This document shows, one piece after another, positions 8,683 through 19,044 of a stretch of DNA of 64,000 nt. How positions within the stretch are numbered: position 1 is the first letter of the stretch; each line of letters begins with the position of its first letter. The notes beneath the pieces are model-generated. The model searched no databases. It saw nothing but the letters and a program-made list of their open reading frames with translations, and was not told the origin of the DNA. The stretch is from positions 1,742,880 to 1,806,879 of the forward strand of contig NZ_CP101655.1 of assembly GCF_028830055.1 (NCBI RefSeq). The letters are read 5' to 3'. This DNA is from Pseudomonas serboccidentalis (GTDB taxonomy: Bacteria; Pseudomonadota; Gammaproteobacteria; Pseudomonadales; Pseudomonadaceae). A program made the position numbers and the translations under genes.

Positions 8683-8730
8683 GATAGACGCTTTCGATAG
8701 TGTGGTCATAAATAGCGATTAGACAATATT
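8683..8730 (+). promoter_or_regulatory. Predicted LysR-type box plus GATTAGACA element for ydeP
   Basis: GATAGA-N5-TCGATA (8683-8699) followed at +34 by GATTAGACA (8717-8725), 124-171 nt upstream of the ydeP start, on the coding strand. It is the closest match to the moaB copy. A possible -10 (ATATCC) lies 17-18 nt beyond the TTAGAC. Confidence 0.65.
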
Positions 8731-8853
8731 TTGTATCGGTTCATATCCTTGCTCCGGCAACTGAAACGACCGCTTTATTGCTGTGCAAAATCGGCCGTCG
8801 CTGTTTAACCAAGATCAGGTTCACGCCTGTGTGCATCGTCATGGAGATGTCCC

Positions 8854-11178
<2,325 letters not shown>

Positions 11179-11285
11179 CCCGCTACTCATAAAAAACCAT
11201 AGCAATTTGACTGGCTGCAGGCGTTCACGCCTGGCGGTGGCCCGGCGACGTGCTGCCGCTTTTCAGCCTGGATGAGGACATCATC

Positions 11286-12701
11286 ATGCTCAACATGGAG
11301 GCACTGGACCTGGCGCGAATTCAATTCGCGTTCACGGTTTCGTTCCACATTATCTTCCCGGCGATCACCATCGGTCTGGCGAGTTTCCTTGCGGTACTCG
11401 AAGGCTTGTGGCTGAAAACCCATGACGACACTTACCGTGATCTTTACCACTTCTGGTCGAAGATCTTTGCCGTCAACTTCGGCATGGGCGTGGTCTCGGG
11501 GCTGGTCATGGCGTACCAGTTCGGTACCAACTGGAGTGGGTTTTCCGACTTCGCCGGGAGCATCACCGGGCCGTTGCTGACCTATGAGGTGCTGACTGCA
11601 TTCTTCCTTGAGGCCGGTTTCCTCGGGGTCATGCTGTTCGGCTGGAACCGCGTCGGTCGTGGTTTGCACTTCTTCGCCACGGTGATGGTCGCCATCGGCA
11701 CGTTGATTTCGACCTTCTGGATTCTCGCTTCCAACAGTTGGATGCAGACCCCGCAGGGCTTCGAAATCGTCGACGGTCGGGTGATGCCGCTGGACTGGCT
11801 GGCAATCGTGTTCAACCCTTCGTTCCCGTTCCGGCTGGCGCACATGGCGATTGCCGCGTTCGTTGCGACGTCGTTCTTCGTCGGTGCGTCGGCGGCCTGG
11901 CACTTGCTGCGCGGCAACAACACGGCGCCGGTGCGCAAGATGTTTTCCATGGCGTTGTGGATGGCGCTGATCGTTGCGCCGATTCAGGCAGTGGTCGGTG
12001 ACGCCCACGGCTTGAACACCCTGGAGCATCAACCGGCAAAAATCGCCGCCATCGAAGGTCACTGGGAAAACGCCGACAACGGCCCGACGCCGCTGGTGCT
12101 GTTCGGCATCCCCGACATGCAGGCGGAGAAGACCAGGTACGCGCTGGAAATCCCGTACCTGGGCAGCCTGATCCTGACCCACAGCCTCGACAAACAGATC
12201 CCGGCGCTCAAGAGCTTCCCGAAAGAGGATCGGCCGAATTCGACCATCATCTTCTGGAGCTTCCGCGTGATGGCCGGGCTGGGCATGTTGATGATCCTCG
12301 TCGGTCTGCTGGGCCTCGCCCTGCGTCGTGGTGGCAAGCTCTATCAGCATCGTGGCTTCCAGCGTCTGGTATTGCTGATGGGGCCGAGTGGGTTGATCGC
12401 GCTGCTGGCCGGATGGATCACTACCGAAGTCGGGCGTCAGCCGTGGGTGGTGTACGGCCTGATGCGTACCCATGACGCGGCGTCCCACCACTCGGTGGCG
12501 CAGATGAGCACCTCGTTGCTGCTGTTCGTGGTGATCTACTGCTCGGTGTTCACCGTGGGCATCGGCTACATGATGAAACTGGTACGCAAAGGTCCGCAGC
12601 CGCATCACGAACATCCGCCTGCGGATGAACATTTGCAGACACCGCGCCGGCCTCTTTCGGCAGCGACCGATCACCTTGAATCCGCGACCCGGATCCACTG
12701 A
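11286..12701 (+). CDS. cioA: Cytochrome bd-type (cyanide-insensitive) quinol oxidase subunit I
   Basis: 471 residues, inner membrane, nine predicted helices. CydA-family residues seen: His21 in FTVSFHIIFPAITIGL, the acidic pair in TYEVLTAFFLEAGFLGVMLFGW, the His in FRLAHMAIAAF, and GWITTEVGRQPWVVYGLMRT. The loop between helices is short, as in the CIO type rather than the long-Q-loop E. coli CydA. The ATG at 11286 is preferred since GAGGA lies upstream; ATG 11295 is also possible. It follows ydeP by 107 nt, where only a small AGGCG-TTCA-CGCCT hairpin (11218-11231) is seen. Confidence 0.92.
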   Translation: MLNMEALDLARIQFAFTVSFHIIFPAITIGLASFLAVLEGLWLKTHDDTYRDLYHFWSKIFAVNFGMGVVSGLVMAYQFGTNWSGFSDFAGSITGPLLTYEVLTAFFLEAGFLGVMLFGWNRVGRGLHFFATVMVAIGTLISTFWILASNSWMQTPQGFEIVDGRVMPLDWLAIVFNPSFPFRLAHMAIAAFVATSFFVGASAAWHLLRGNNTAPVRKMFSMALWMALIVAPIQAVVGDAHGLNTLEHQPAKIAAIEGHWENADNGPTPLVLFGIPDMQAEKTRYALEIPYLGSLILTHSLDKQIPALKSFPKEDRPNSTIIFWSFRVMAGLGMLMILVGLLGLALRRGGKLYQHRGFQRLVLLMGPSGLIALLAGWITTEVGRQPWVVYGLMRTHDAASHHSVAQMSTSLLLFVVIYCSVFTVGIGYMMKLVRKGPQPHHEHPPADEHLQTPRRPLSAATDHLESATRIH

Positions 12702-12718
12702 TAAAGGAGCATTGAATC

Positions 12719-13735
12719 ATGGGTATTCAAGGTATCGATCTTTCGTTGATCTGGGGTGTGATCATTGCCTTCGGGGTGATGATGTACGTGATCATGGACG
12801 GTTTCGATCTGGGGCTGGGGATCCTGTTTCCGCTGATCCCCGATGAGCAGGAGCGCGACGTGATGATGAACACCGTCGCCCCGGTCTGGGACGGCAACGA
12901 AACCTGGCTGGTGCTCGGTGGCGCGGCGTTGTATGGCGCTTTTCCGCTGGCGTATGGAGTGATTCTGGAGGCGTTGTACCTGCCGCTGATCCTGATGCTC
13001 TGCGGGCTGATTTTCCGTGGCGTGGCGTTCGAGTTTCGCTTCAAGTCGTCGCCGCAGAAACGCCATTGGTGGGACAAGGCGTTCATCGGCGGCTCGCTGC
13101 TGGCGACGTTCTCCCAAGGCGTGGTGATCGGCGCGTACGTGTCGGGCATTCCCGTGGTGGATCGGCAGTTTGCCGGTGGCGGCCTGGACTGGCTGGCGCC
13201 GTTCCCGCTGGTGTGCGGCGTCGGTCTGGTGGTGGCGTATGCGCTGCTGGGCAGTACCTGGTTGCTGGTCAAGACCGAAGGCATGCTCGAATCGCGGATG
13301 CGCCTGTTCACCCGACCATTGGCCTGGTTGCTGCTGGCGATGGTGGTGGTGATTGGCGTGTGGACCTTGCAACTGCACCCGGAACTGGCCACGCGCTGGT
13401 CGAGCCATGGGCACTTGCTGGTGTTTGGCGGGTTGGTGGTGCTGGCGCTGCTGGCGTTGTTCGGATTGCTGCGCACCTTGCGTCAGCGCCACACCCACTG
13501 GCCGTTCGTGTTCACGTTGGTGTTGATGCTGCTGGGTTACATCGGCCTGGCGCTGAGCATCTGGCCGAACATCATCCCGCCGTCGGTGAGCCTGTGGGCG
13601 GCGGCGTCACCGCCATCGAGCCAGTTGTTCGCCCTGATCGGCGCACTGTTCATCCTGCCGGTGATCCTGATGTACACCTTCTGGAGCTACTACGTATTCC
13701 GCGGCAAAGTGAGGATTGGCGATGGCTACCATTGA
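12719..13735 (+). CDS. cioB: Cytochrome bd-type quinol oxidase subunit II
   Basis: 338 residues, CydB family, with about eight membrane helices. Conserved features: MYVIMDGFDLGLGILFPL near residues 22-39, APVWDGNETWLVLGGAALYGAFP near 54-76, and FSQGVVIGAYVSGI near 124. AAAGGAG lies 9 nt before the ATG. It forms the heterodimer with CioA that oxidises quinol and reduces oxygen without pumping. Its 3' end overlaps the small DUF2474 gene by 14 nt. Confidence 0.93.
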   Translation: MGIQGIDLSLIWGVIIAFGVMMYVIMDGFDLGLGILFPLIPDEQERDVMMNTVAPVWDGNETWLVLGGAALYGAFPLAYGVILEALYLPLILMLCGLIFRGVAFEFRFKSSPQKRHWWDKAFIGGSLLATFSQGVVIGAYVSGIPVVDRQFAGGGLDWLAPFPLVCGVGLVVAYALLGSTWLLVKTEGMLESRMRLFTRPLAWLLLAMVVVIGVWTLQLHPELATRWSSHGHLLVFGGLVVLALLALFGLLRTLRQRHTHWPFVFTLVLMLLGYIGLALSIWPNIIPPSVSLWAAASPPSSQLFALIGALFILPVILMYTFWSYYVFRGKVRIGDGYH

Positions 13736-13877
13736 TTCGCGCGAGGCCAGATCCAGCCGCTGGTACAAGCGCCTGGGCTGGTTGTTGCTGATCTGGCTGG
13801 GCAGTGTGGTGTCACTCGCGGTGGTGGCGAGCCTGCTGAAACTGGCGATGTATGCAGCGGGAATGAGAACCCACTGA
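13722..13877 (+). CDS. DUF2474 small single-helix protein, probable oxidase accessory subunit
   Basis: 51 residues: a short polar N-terminus with SSRWYKRLGW, then one membrane helix LLLIWLGSVVSLAVVASLL (about residues 21-39), ending GMRTH. Proteins of this kind follow cioB in many pseudomonads and are regarded as counterparts of CydX, the third subunit that stabilises the oxidase haems. The ATG lies within the cioB 3' end and is preceded by GAGGATTGGC. Too short for ordinary gene callers, yet position, overlap and composition support it. It ends 5 nt before a strong terminator. Confidence 0.85.
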   Translation: MATIDSREARSSRWYKRLGWLLLIWLGSVVSLAVVASLLKLAMYAAGMRTH

Positions 13878-13880
13878 CAA

Positions 13881-13914
13881 TGAAAAAACCGGAGCCATGG
13901 CTCCGGTTTTTTTG
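13881..13914 (+). terminator. Rho-independent terminator of the ydeP-cioAB operon
   Basis: ACCGGAGCC-ATGG-like self-complementary stem (AACCGGAGCCATGGCTCCGGTT) with an A-run before and a seven-T run after. It follows the DUF2474 stop at once. Confidence 0.92.
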
Positions 13915-13947
13915 TGGCGGTCGGAATTCTGGATGTACCACCAGACA

Positions 13948-14041
13948 TTGTAGGAGTGAGCCTGCTCGCGATGGCGGTGGGTCAGTCGATGGCCATGTTG
14001 ACTGGGCTGGCCTTATCGCGAGCAGGCTCACGCCTACAGGG
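13948..14041. repeat. REPIN (GTGAGCCTGCTCGCGA family)
   Basis: Inverted arms at 13949-13972 and 14014-14040, between the operon terminator and the convergent CAP-domain gene. Confidence 0.9.
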
Positions 14042-14064
14042 GGTAGCGGTGCATGGGATAGGGG

Positions 14065-14916
14065 TTATTGCGCACCAAACATCGCGGTCCAGTAGATCCC
14101 GGCGCTGCTCTTTGGATCGGTCGCGTAGGCGGCGCCGAGTTCCTTGTATTGCGGGTTCATCAGGTTGGCGCAGTGGCCGGGGCTGGCGAGCCAGCCGTCG
14201 ACGACTTTGCGTACGGTGTCTTGCCCGGCGGCGATGTTTTCGCCGACCTGTTGGCCGCTGTAGCCGGCCAGTTCGGCGCGGTCACCCGGGGTGCGGCCGT
14301 CGCGGTCCTTGTGGTCGAAGTAGTTGTTGTTGGCCATGTCCCGGCTGTGATCCTGGGAGATAGTGCCCAGGCTCGCATTCCAGGCCAACGGTGCGGCGGC
14401 GGCGAAGGCCTGGCCACCGCATTGGCGCGGCTGGGCGCGGGCGGCGTTGAGCTGCTCGAGCAACTTCTGGCCTTCGCTCTGCGCATCGCCCAGTTTCGCC
14501 GACAGCAACGGTCGCGCCAGCACAATGCGCCAGTCGCGATCGGTACGGCTGACGCCGACATCGACGAACTGTGGATCCAGCACCACCTGACAGAAACTCT
14601 CCTGTATCGCCTTCATCGCCGACGCCGCATCACGCGGGCCGTTGAGGGTGATCGCCTGCACGTTGACCATCGGGTAACTGGCGCTGGCCATGGCCTGTTG
14701 CAGATCGACTGCACCGGTGGCCGGCAGCCGCAGTCGTGGATCGGCCGACAGCGGTGGCAATTCGTTGGACGCCTGGCTGCCGCAGCGCTGTGGTTGGCTA
14801 CGGTAGGCGTTGATCGACTCGATCAGTTGCGACTCGTCGGCAGCCATGGCCGAGGCAGTCACGGCCAGGCCCACGGACAGCGCGGCAAAACGCAAAACGG
14901 ATGGCATGAAGCGCAT
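14065..14916 (-). CDS. Secreted CAP-domain (SCP/PR1-like) protein
   Basis: 283 residues with a signal peptide (MRFMPSVLRFAALSVGLAVTASAMA). The C-terminal half is a recognisable CAP domain: SRDMANNNYFDHKDRDGRTPGDRAELAGYSGQQVGENIAAG, VVDGWLASPGHCANLMNPQYKELGAAYA, with the His/Glu cavity residues present. The N-terminal half, from LIESINAYRSQPQRCG to about residue 140, repeats the start of that domain (LLEQLNAARAQPRQCG) but lacks the HxxxM and GEN segments, so it looks like a degenerate duplicate. The start at 14916 has AGGGAG 8 nt upstream. Bacterial CAP proteins have no settled biochemical role. Confidence 0.82.
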   Translation of the reverse strand: MRFMPSVLRFAALSVGLAVTASAMAADESQLIESINAYRSQPQRCGSQASNELPPLSADPRLRLPATGAVDLQQAMASASYPMVNVQAITLNGPRDAASAMKAIQESFCQVVLDPQFVDVGVSRTDRDWRIVLARPLLSAKLGDAQSEGQKLLEQLNAARAQPRQCGGQAFAAAAPLAWNASLGTISQDHSRDMANNNYFDHKDRDGRTPGDRAELAGYSGQQVGENIAAGQDTVRKVVDGWLASPGHCANLMNPQYKELGAAYATDPKSSAGIYWTAMFGAQ

Positions 14917-15115
14917 GGAAATCTCCCTTGAGCGGAATGCGCCCATGATGCGCGAAATGGCCCGGGGGAATGCAATGTCTTTTTCTTCATCGAGCGGGTT
15001 TTTCTGCGGAACGATGCGCCGGTATTTGCCGTCTACACTCTCCAAAGGCCCCGGAAACCGGGCGTCTCCCCCACGAAACACCTTGCCCGGACCGGGCGCT
15101 GCCGGAAGAACTGAC

Positions 15116-15736
15116 ATGGGATTGAAATGGTTGGCTGGCTGTTTCGCAGTGACCCTGATGGCCGGTGGGGTGATGGCTACCGAACAGGCACCGATCAAGG
15201 CCAAGGCCGAAGAAAAGGCTCAGGTGCTGGAAGAAAAAGCCGCCGACAAAGTCAGCGCCGCGCCGGCGCCCAAATCCGAAGCGATCACCCCCACCGAAGT
15301 ACAAGCGGTAGACCCGGCAGGCTCCGCGCCGCTGGATGATCCGATCACCTGCCTGGCGCGCAGTATCTACTGGGAAGCCAAGGGCCGTGATACGCCGGAA
15401 ATGCAAGCGGTGGCCAATGTGGTGATGAACCGCCTGGGCCACGACGGCTTCCCCGGTACGGTGTGCGAAGTGGTCAAGCAGGGTTCGGAAACCAAAAGCT
15501 GCCAGTTTTCCTGGTGGTGCGATGGCAAGGCGGATCAGGTCAAGGAAGACGCCGAATACACCCTGGCCAAGGCGATTGCAGGCAAGGCGCTGAACCGCCA
15601 GCTGCCGGATCGTACCCATGGCGCGCTGTACTTCCATGATCGCAACGTGCATCCGAGTTGGGCCAGGGAATACAGAAAGACCGCCGAGGTCGGCAAATTC
15701 CTGTTCTACAAACCGGTCGGCGGTGATGCGCGTTAG
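15116..15736 (+). CDS. Cell wall hydrolase, SleB-like
   Basis: 206 residues: signal peptide (MGLKWLAGCFAVTLMAGGVMA), a low-complexity Lys/Glu/Ala linker to about residue 65, then a Hydrolase_2 (SleB/CwlJ) domain with CLARSIYWEAKGRDTPEMQAVANVVMNRL carrying the catalytic glutamate. FSWWCDG and GALYFHDRNVHPSWA follow. Enzymes of this family cut peptidoglycan glycan strands in the periplasm. GGAAG lies 8 nt before the ATG. The stop overlaps the convergent LysR gene by 4 nt. Confidence 0.85.
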   Translation: MGLKWLAGCFAVTLMAGGVMATEQAPIKAKAEEKAQVLEEKAADKVSAAPAPKSEAITPTEVQAVDPAGSAPLDDPITCLARSIYWEAKGRDTPEMQAVANVVMNRLGHDGFPGTVCEVVKQGSETKSCQFSWWCDGKADQVKEDAEYTLAKAIAGKALNRQLPDRTHGALYFHDRNVHPSWAREYRKTAEVGKFLFYKPVGGDAR

Positions 15737-16620
15737 ACGCAGACTTCCCTGACACAGTTGCGCAACCAGCGATGCGCCGGGTCGGCGTCCATGCGCGGGT
15801 GCCAGAGCATCGACACGCTGATCGGCGGCATCCTGAAGGGCAGAGAGAAACTGTGCAGGCCCGTGCGCAGTTTGCTGGTGTGACGCTCCGGAACGGTGGC
15901 GATCAGGTCCGATTCGCGGACCAGCGTCAGGGCGGCAGAGAAGCCGCCGAACGAGGTGACGATATCCCGCGTCAGCCCCAACGCGAGCAACGCTTCGTCC
16001 ACCGGACCGCTGCTGCGCCCACGACGTGAGATGAGAATGTGCTGGCCGCCGGCAAAGCGTTTGCTGCTGATCTTGCCCGCACTCAACGCATGCCCCTCAC
16101 GGACCACGCCGATCCAGTGATCCTGAAACAGGATACGGCTGTGCAGCGCCGGGTCGGTGCTGTCGTCGACCACACCGGTCTCCAGATCCACCCGGCCTTC
16201 ACGCAGCAGCGTGCTGTCCTTGTCGGCTTTCTGCACAAACCGCAGGCGCACGCCGGGCGCCTCTTCAGCGATGCGCGCGAGCAGTGCGGCGGCGAAGGTT
16301 TCAACGAAACCGTCGGTGTTGCGCAAGGTGAAGGTGCGCTGCAACTGGCCGGGGTCGAGTATTTCGGCGGGGCGCAACGCCGCCTCGGCTTCCTGCACCA
16401 GGCCACTGACCCGCTCGCGCAACTCCAGCGCCCGTGGTGTCGGTACCAGACCACGGCCGGCCCTTACCAGCAATGGATCGCCAGTGGTTTCGCGCAGCCG
16501 GGCCAGGGCGCGGCTCATGGCCGACGGGCTCAACCGCAGGCATTGCGCGGCGCGCGCGACGCTGCCTTCGCGCAACAACACGTCGAGGGTGATCAACAGG
16601 TTCAGATCCGGTGTGCTCAT
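15733..16620 (-). CDS. LysR-family transcriptional regulator
   Basis: 295 residues from ATG 16620 (MSTPDLNLLITLDVLLREGSVARAAQCL), which has GGAA upstream; ATG 16635 is the alternative. The winged HTH (LSPSAMSRALARLRETTGDPLLVRAGRGLVPTPRA) and substrate-binding domain are typical, and the NodD/LeuO-like DLNLLxxLDxLLxEGSVxxAA start is clear. It is divergent from the DHA2-type exporter at 16724, so control of that gene is the likely role. The ligand is unknown. Confidence 0.88.
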   Translation of the reverse strand: MSTPDLNLLITLDVLLREGSVARAAQCLRLSPSAMSRALARLRETTGDPLLVRAGRGLVPTPRALELRERVSGLVQEAEAALRPAEILDPGQLQRTFTLRNTDGFVETFAAALLARIAEEAPGVRLRFVQKADKDSTLLREGRVDLETGVVDDSTDPALHSRILFQDHWIGVVREGHALSAGKISSKRFAGGQHILISRRGRSSGPVDEALLALGLTRDIVTSFGGFSAALTLVRESDLIATVPERHTSKLRTGLHSFSLPFRMPPISVSMLWHPRMDADPAHRWLRNCVREVCV

Positions 16621-16723
16621 GACATGGCGTTCCATGCAGGTATCAAGTGCAAAGCATGCGTCTTGCGCCTTGCCTTGTCGAGACTCAGGCTATGCCGTCT
16701 GACCTTTGCACCAGGAGCGCCCG

Positions 16724-18124
16724 ATGCCCGGATCCCCGTTGACCCCCCAAGCCCGCTGGGCGCTGACCAGTCTGGCGCTGTCGATGTTGATGCCGTCGCT
16801 GGACACCAGCATCGCCAACGCCGGGCTGCCGACGCTGGCCACGGCATTCGGGGCGACGTTTCAACAGGTGCAGTGGATCGTGCTGGCGTACCTGCTGGCG
16901 GTCACCACGTTGATCGTCAGTGTCGGGCGTCTGGGCGACGGGATCGGTCGGCGGCGACTGTTACTGATCGGGATCGGCATTTTTACCAGCGCGTCTTTGT
17001 GCTGCGCGCTGGCCCCGGGATTGGGCTGGTTGATCGGCGCCCGGGCGGTGCAAGGCCTTGGTGCGGCGATCATGTTTGCGTTGACCGTGGCGCTGGTGGC
17101 AGATGCGGTGCCCAAGGCGCGAGCGGGCAGTGCGATGGGCTTGCTGGCGACGATGTCGGCCACCGGCACCAGCCTCGGGCCGTCGCTGGGTGGCTTGCTG
17201 ATCGCGCAGGTCGGCTGGCCATCGATCTTTGTCCTCAACGTGCCGTTGGGGCTGCTCAATGCGTGGCTGGTTTATCGCTATCTGCCAGCGGATCGGCCGG
17301 CGAGGTCGGGCGTTGCGTTTGATTACCTCGGCACCGTGGTGCTGGTGTTGGCACTGGCAGCCTACGCGCTGGCGATGACACTCGACGGTTATACGTTGAT
17401 GTTGTTGCTGGTCAGCCTGTGCGGAGCCGGGGTGTTTGTCGGGGTCGAGATGAAAGCCAGGGCGCCGCTGATTCGTTTGTCATTGTTCGCCGATGCGCGA
17501 CTGAGCAGTAGCCTGGCGCTGACGTTCCTGGTGACGACGGTGATGATGACCACGCTGGTGGTCGGGCCGTTTTACCTGAGCCGGGGTTTGGGACTGGGCA
17601 GCACCGTGGTCGGCCTGGCGTTGTCGGTCGGGCCGCTGCTGGCGGCGTGCGGCGGTGTGCCGGCGGGGCGTCTGGTGGATCGCTTTGGCGCGCGGCGGGT
17701 GGTGCCCGGTGCGTTGCTCGGGTTGGCTGGCGGCTGCAGTTTGTTGGCGCTGTTGCCGACCCGTTTCGGGCTGCCGGCGTATCTGCTGCCGATGGCGGTG
17801 ATCGCCAGCAGTTACGCGTTGTTCCAGGCGGCGAACAATACCGGGTTGATGAGTACGGTCAGTCAGGCTCAGCGCGGCGTGGTCTCGGCCCTGCTCGGGC
17901 TGGCGCGCAATCTGGGTTTGATCACTGGCGCGGCGGTGATGGGGGCGGTGTTTGCGCTCGCTACGGGAGACCCGGCGCAAGCCCCGGCCGAGGTTATCGG
18001 CAGCGGCTTGCACAGCACGTTCGGCGTTGCGGCGGCGCTGATGGTCATGGCCCTGTTCGTCAGCCGAACGCGGATCACCTGTGAAAGCGAGCCTGCTCGC
18101 GATGCCACAAACCCCGCGGACTGA
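16724..18124 (+). CDS. MFS drug exporter, DHA2 (EmrB/QacA) type
   Basis: 466 residues with about 14 membrane helices. Motif A is GRLGDGIGRRRLLLIGI near residue 67 and motif C is the ATGTSLGPSLGGLLIA stretch near 145. AGGAG lies 6 nt before ATG 16724. This proton-driven inner-membrane family exports lipophilic or cationic compounds. The divergent LysR gene probably regulates it. The final residues (CESEPARDATNPAD) are encoded by a REP element that runs into the reading frame, so the tail is probably an accident of repeat insertion. Confidence 0.88.
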   Translation: MPGSPLTPQARWALTSLALSMLMPSLDTSIANAGLPTLATAFGATFQQVQWIVLAYLLAVTTLIVSVGRLGDGIGRRRLLLIGIGIFTSASLCCALAPGLGWLIGARAVQGLGAAIMFALTVALVADAVPKARAGSAMGLLATMSATGTSLGPSLGGLLIAQVGWPSIFVLNVPLGLLNAWLVYRYLPADRPARSGVAFDYLGTVVLVLALAAYALAMTLDGYTLMLLLVSLCGAGVFVGVEMKARAPLIRLSLFADARLSSSLALTFLVTTVMMTTLVVGPFYLSRGLGLGSTVVGLALSVGPLLAACGGVPAGRLVDRFGARRVVPGALLGLAGGCSLLALLPTRFGLPAYLLPMAVIASSYALFQAANNTGLMSTVSQAQRGVVSALLGLARNLGLITGAAVMGAVFALATGDPAQAPAEVIGSGLHSTFGVAAALMVMALFVSRTRITCESEPARDATNPAD

Positions 18125-18164
18125 CACACCTCCGTGTAGGCGCTGCGGCACGCTGCGCCTACAG
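18080..18164. repeat. REP half-site inside a CDS end, plus a GTAGGCGC hairpin
   Basis: 18080-18103 is a single REP core (GCGAGCCTGCTCGCGATGCC) that encodes the last residues of the MFS gene. 18134-18163 is a separate palindrome, GTAGGCGCTGCGG paired with CTGCGCCTAC, likely a terminator for both convergent genes. Confidence 0.75.
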
Positions 18165-18180
18165 GGGAGTGTGGTGTTCG

Positions 18181-18894
18181 TCAGCTGGCGTGGGTACTCA
18201 AGATGCTCGCCACCTGCTGTGGCTGGCAGTTGAGGTACGGCGAGGATTTCAGCCAGCGCTGGTCGGGGTACCAGGAGAACATGAACTGGCCGTCCTTGAG
18301 TTTATCGATCACCTGCCTGGCCACTTGCGGACGCACCGCCGGGCAACCCTGACTGCGCCCGATGCGGCCCTGACGCTTGCTCCACAACGGATTCACGTAA
18401 TCGGCGGCGTGGATCACGATGGCGCGGTCGCGGGCCATGTCATTGAAGCCCGGTTCCAGACCGTCCATGCGCAGCGAATAACCGTGGGTGCCCTTGTAGC
18501 TTTCCTGGGTGCGGAACAGGCCGAGGCTGGACTGGTAACTGCCTTCGCGGTTGGAGAACTGGGTGGCGAAGTTTTCCCCGGAATTGGAGCCGTGGGCGAC
18601 CAGGTCGCGCAGCACCAGTTTCTGTCTGCTCAGATCGAAGATCCACAGCCGGCGGGCGGTGGAGGGCTGCGAATAATCGATGATCGCCAGGTGCCGGGAC
18701 GGTTTCGCGCCATTGTTGACCGCGCATTGCATGGCGTTCAAGGCACCTTTCAGCGCTTGGGGATTGAGTTCCGGCGCGGCCTGGGCGAGGCTGGTGAAGA
18801 GAACCGGCGATGGTTTGCCGGCGGCGAAAGCGGGGCTGCTCACGACGACGAGGGTCGCGGTAGACAGCAGAAGTCGGCGCAGAAACGTCAACAT
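18181..18894 (-). CDS. Periplasmic L,D-transpeptidase-like protein (YkuD_2 family)
   Basis: 237 residues with a signal peptide ending near AFAAGKP. The catalytic segment is VIHAADYVNPLWSKRQGRIGRSQGCPAVRP (about residues 160-190), holding the His and the nucleophile Cys of murein L,D-transpeptidases. RLWIFDLSRQKLVLRDLVAHGSNSG upstream matches the family. It should act on peptidoglycan stem peptides; the substrate is inferred. It is divergent from the second, YcbB-type transpeptidase at 19045 with a 150-nt gap. Confidence 0.85.
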   Translation of the reverse strand: MLTFLRRLLLSTATLVVVSSPAFAAGKPSPVLFTSLAQAAPELNPQALKGALNAMQCAVNNGAKPSRHLAIIDYSQPSTARRLWIFDLSRQKLVLRDLVAHGSNSGENFATQFSNREGSYQSSLGLFRTQESYKGTHGYSLRMDGLEPGFNDMARDRAIVIHAADYVNPLWSKRQGRIGRSQGCPAVRPQVARQVIDKLKDGQFMFSWYPDQRWLKSSPYLNCQPQQVASILSTHAS

Positions 18895-19044
18895 TTATAA
18901 AGTGTCCTCACTGGCTACTTATTTGGCACTTTGGCTCCTGACTCCCAGTCATACCCGACAGACCCCTGATTCGGGCCTGACTGTTCAGCGCACCTGATGT
19001 AAGGTTGACCATCATTGAGACGGCCACGGATTGGAGTAAAGCAG

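Noticed and set aside
8497..8709. N-terminal extension of moaA by 71 residues
   Set aside because: Covers the divergent promoter elements and has no family similarity; homologues start near the radical SAM motif.
11187..12698. 503-codon minus-strand frame over cioA
   Set aside because: Shadow; low-complexity Arg/His/Gln composition and a clear CydA-type protein on the other strand.
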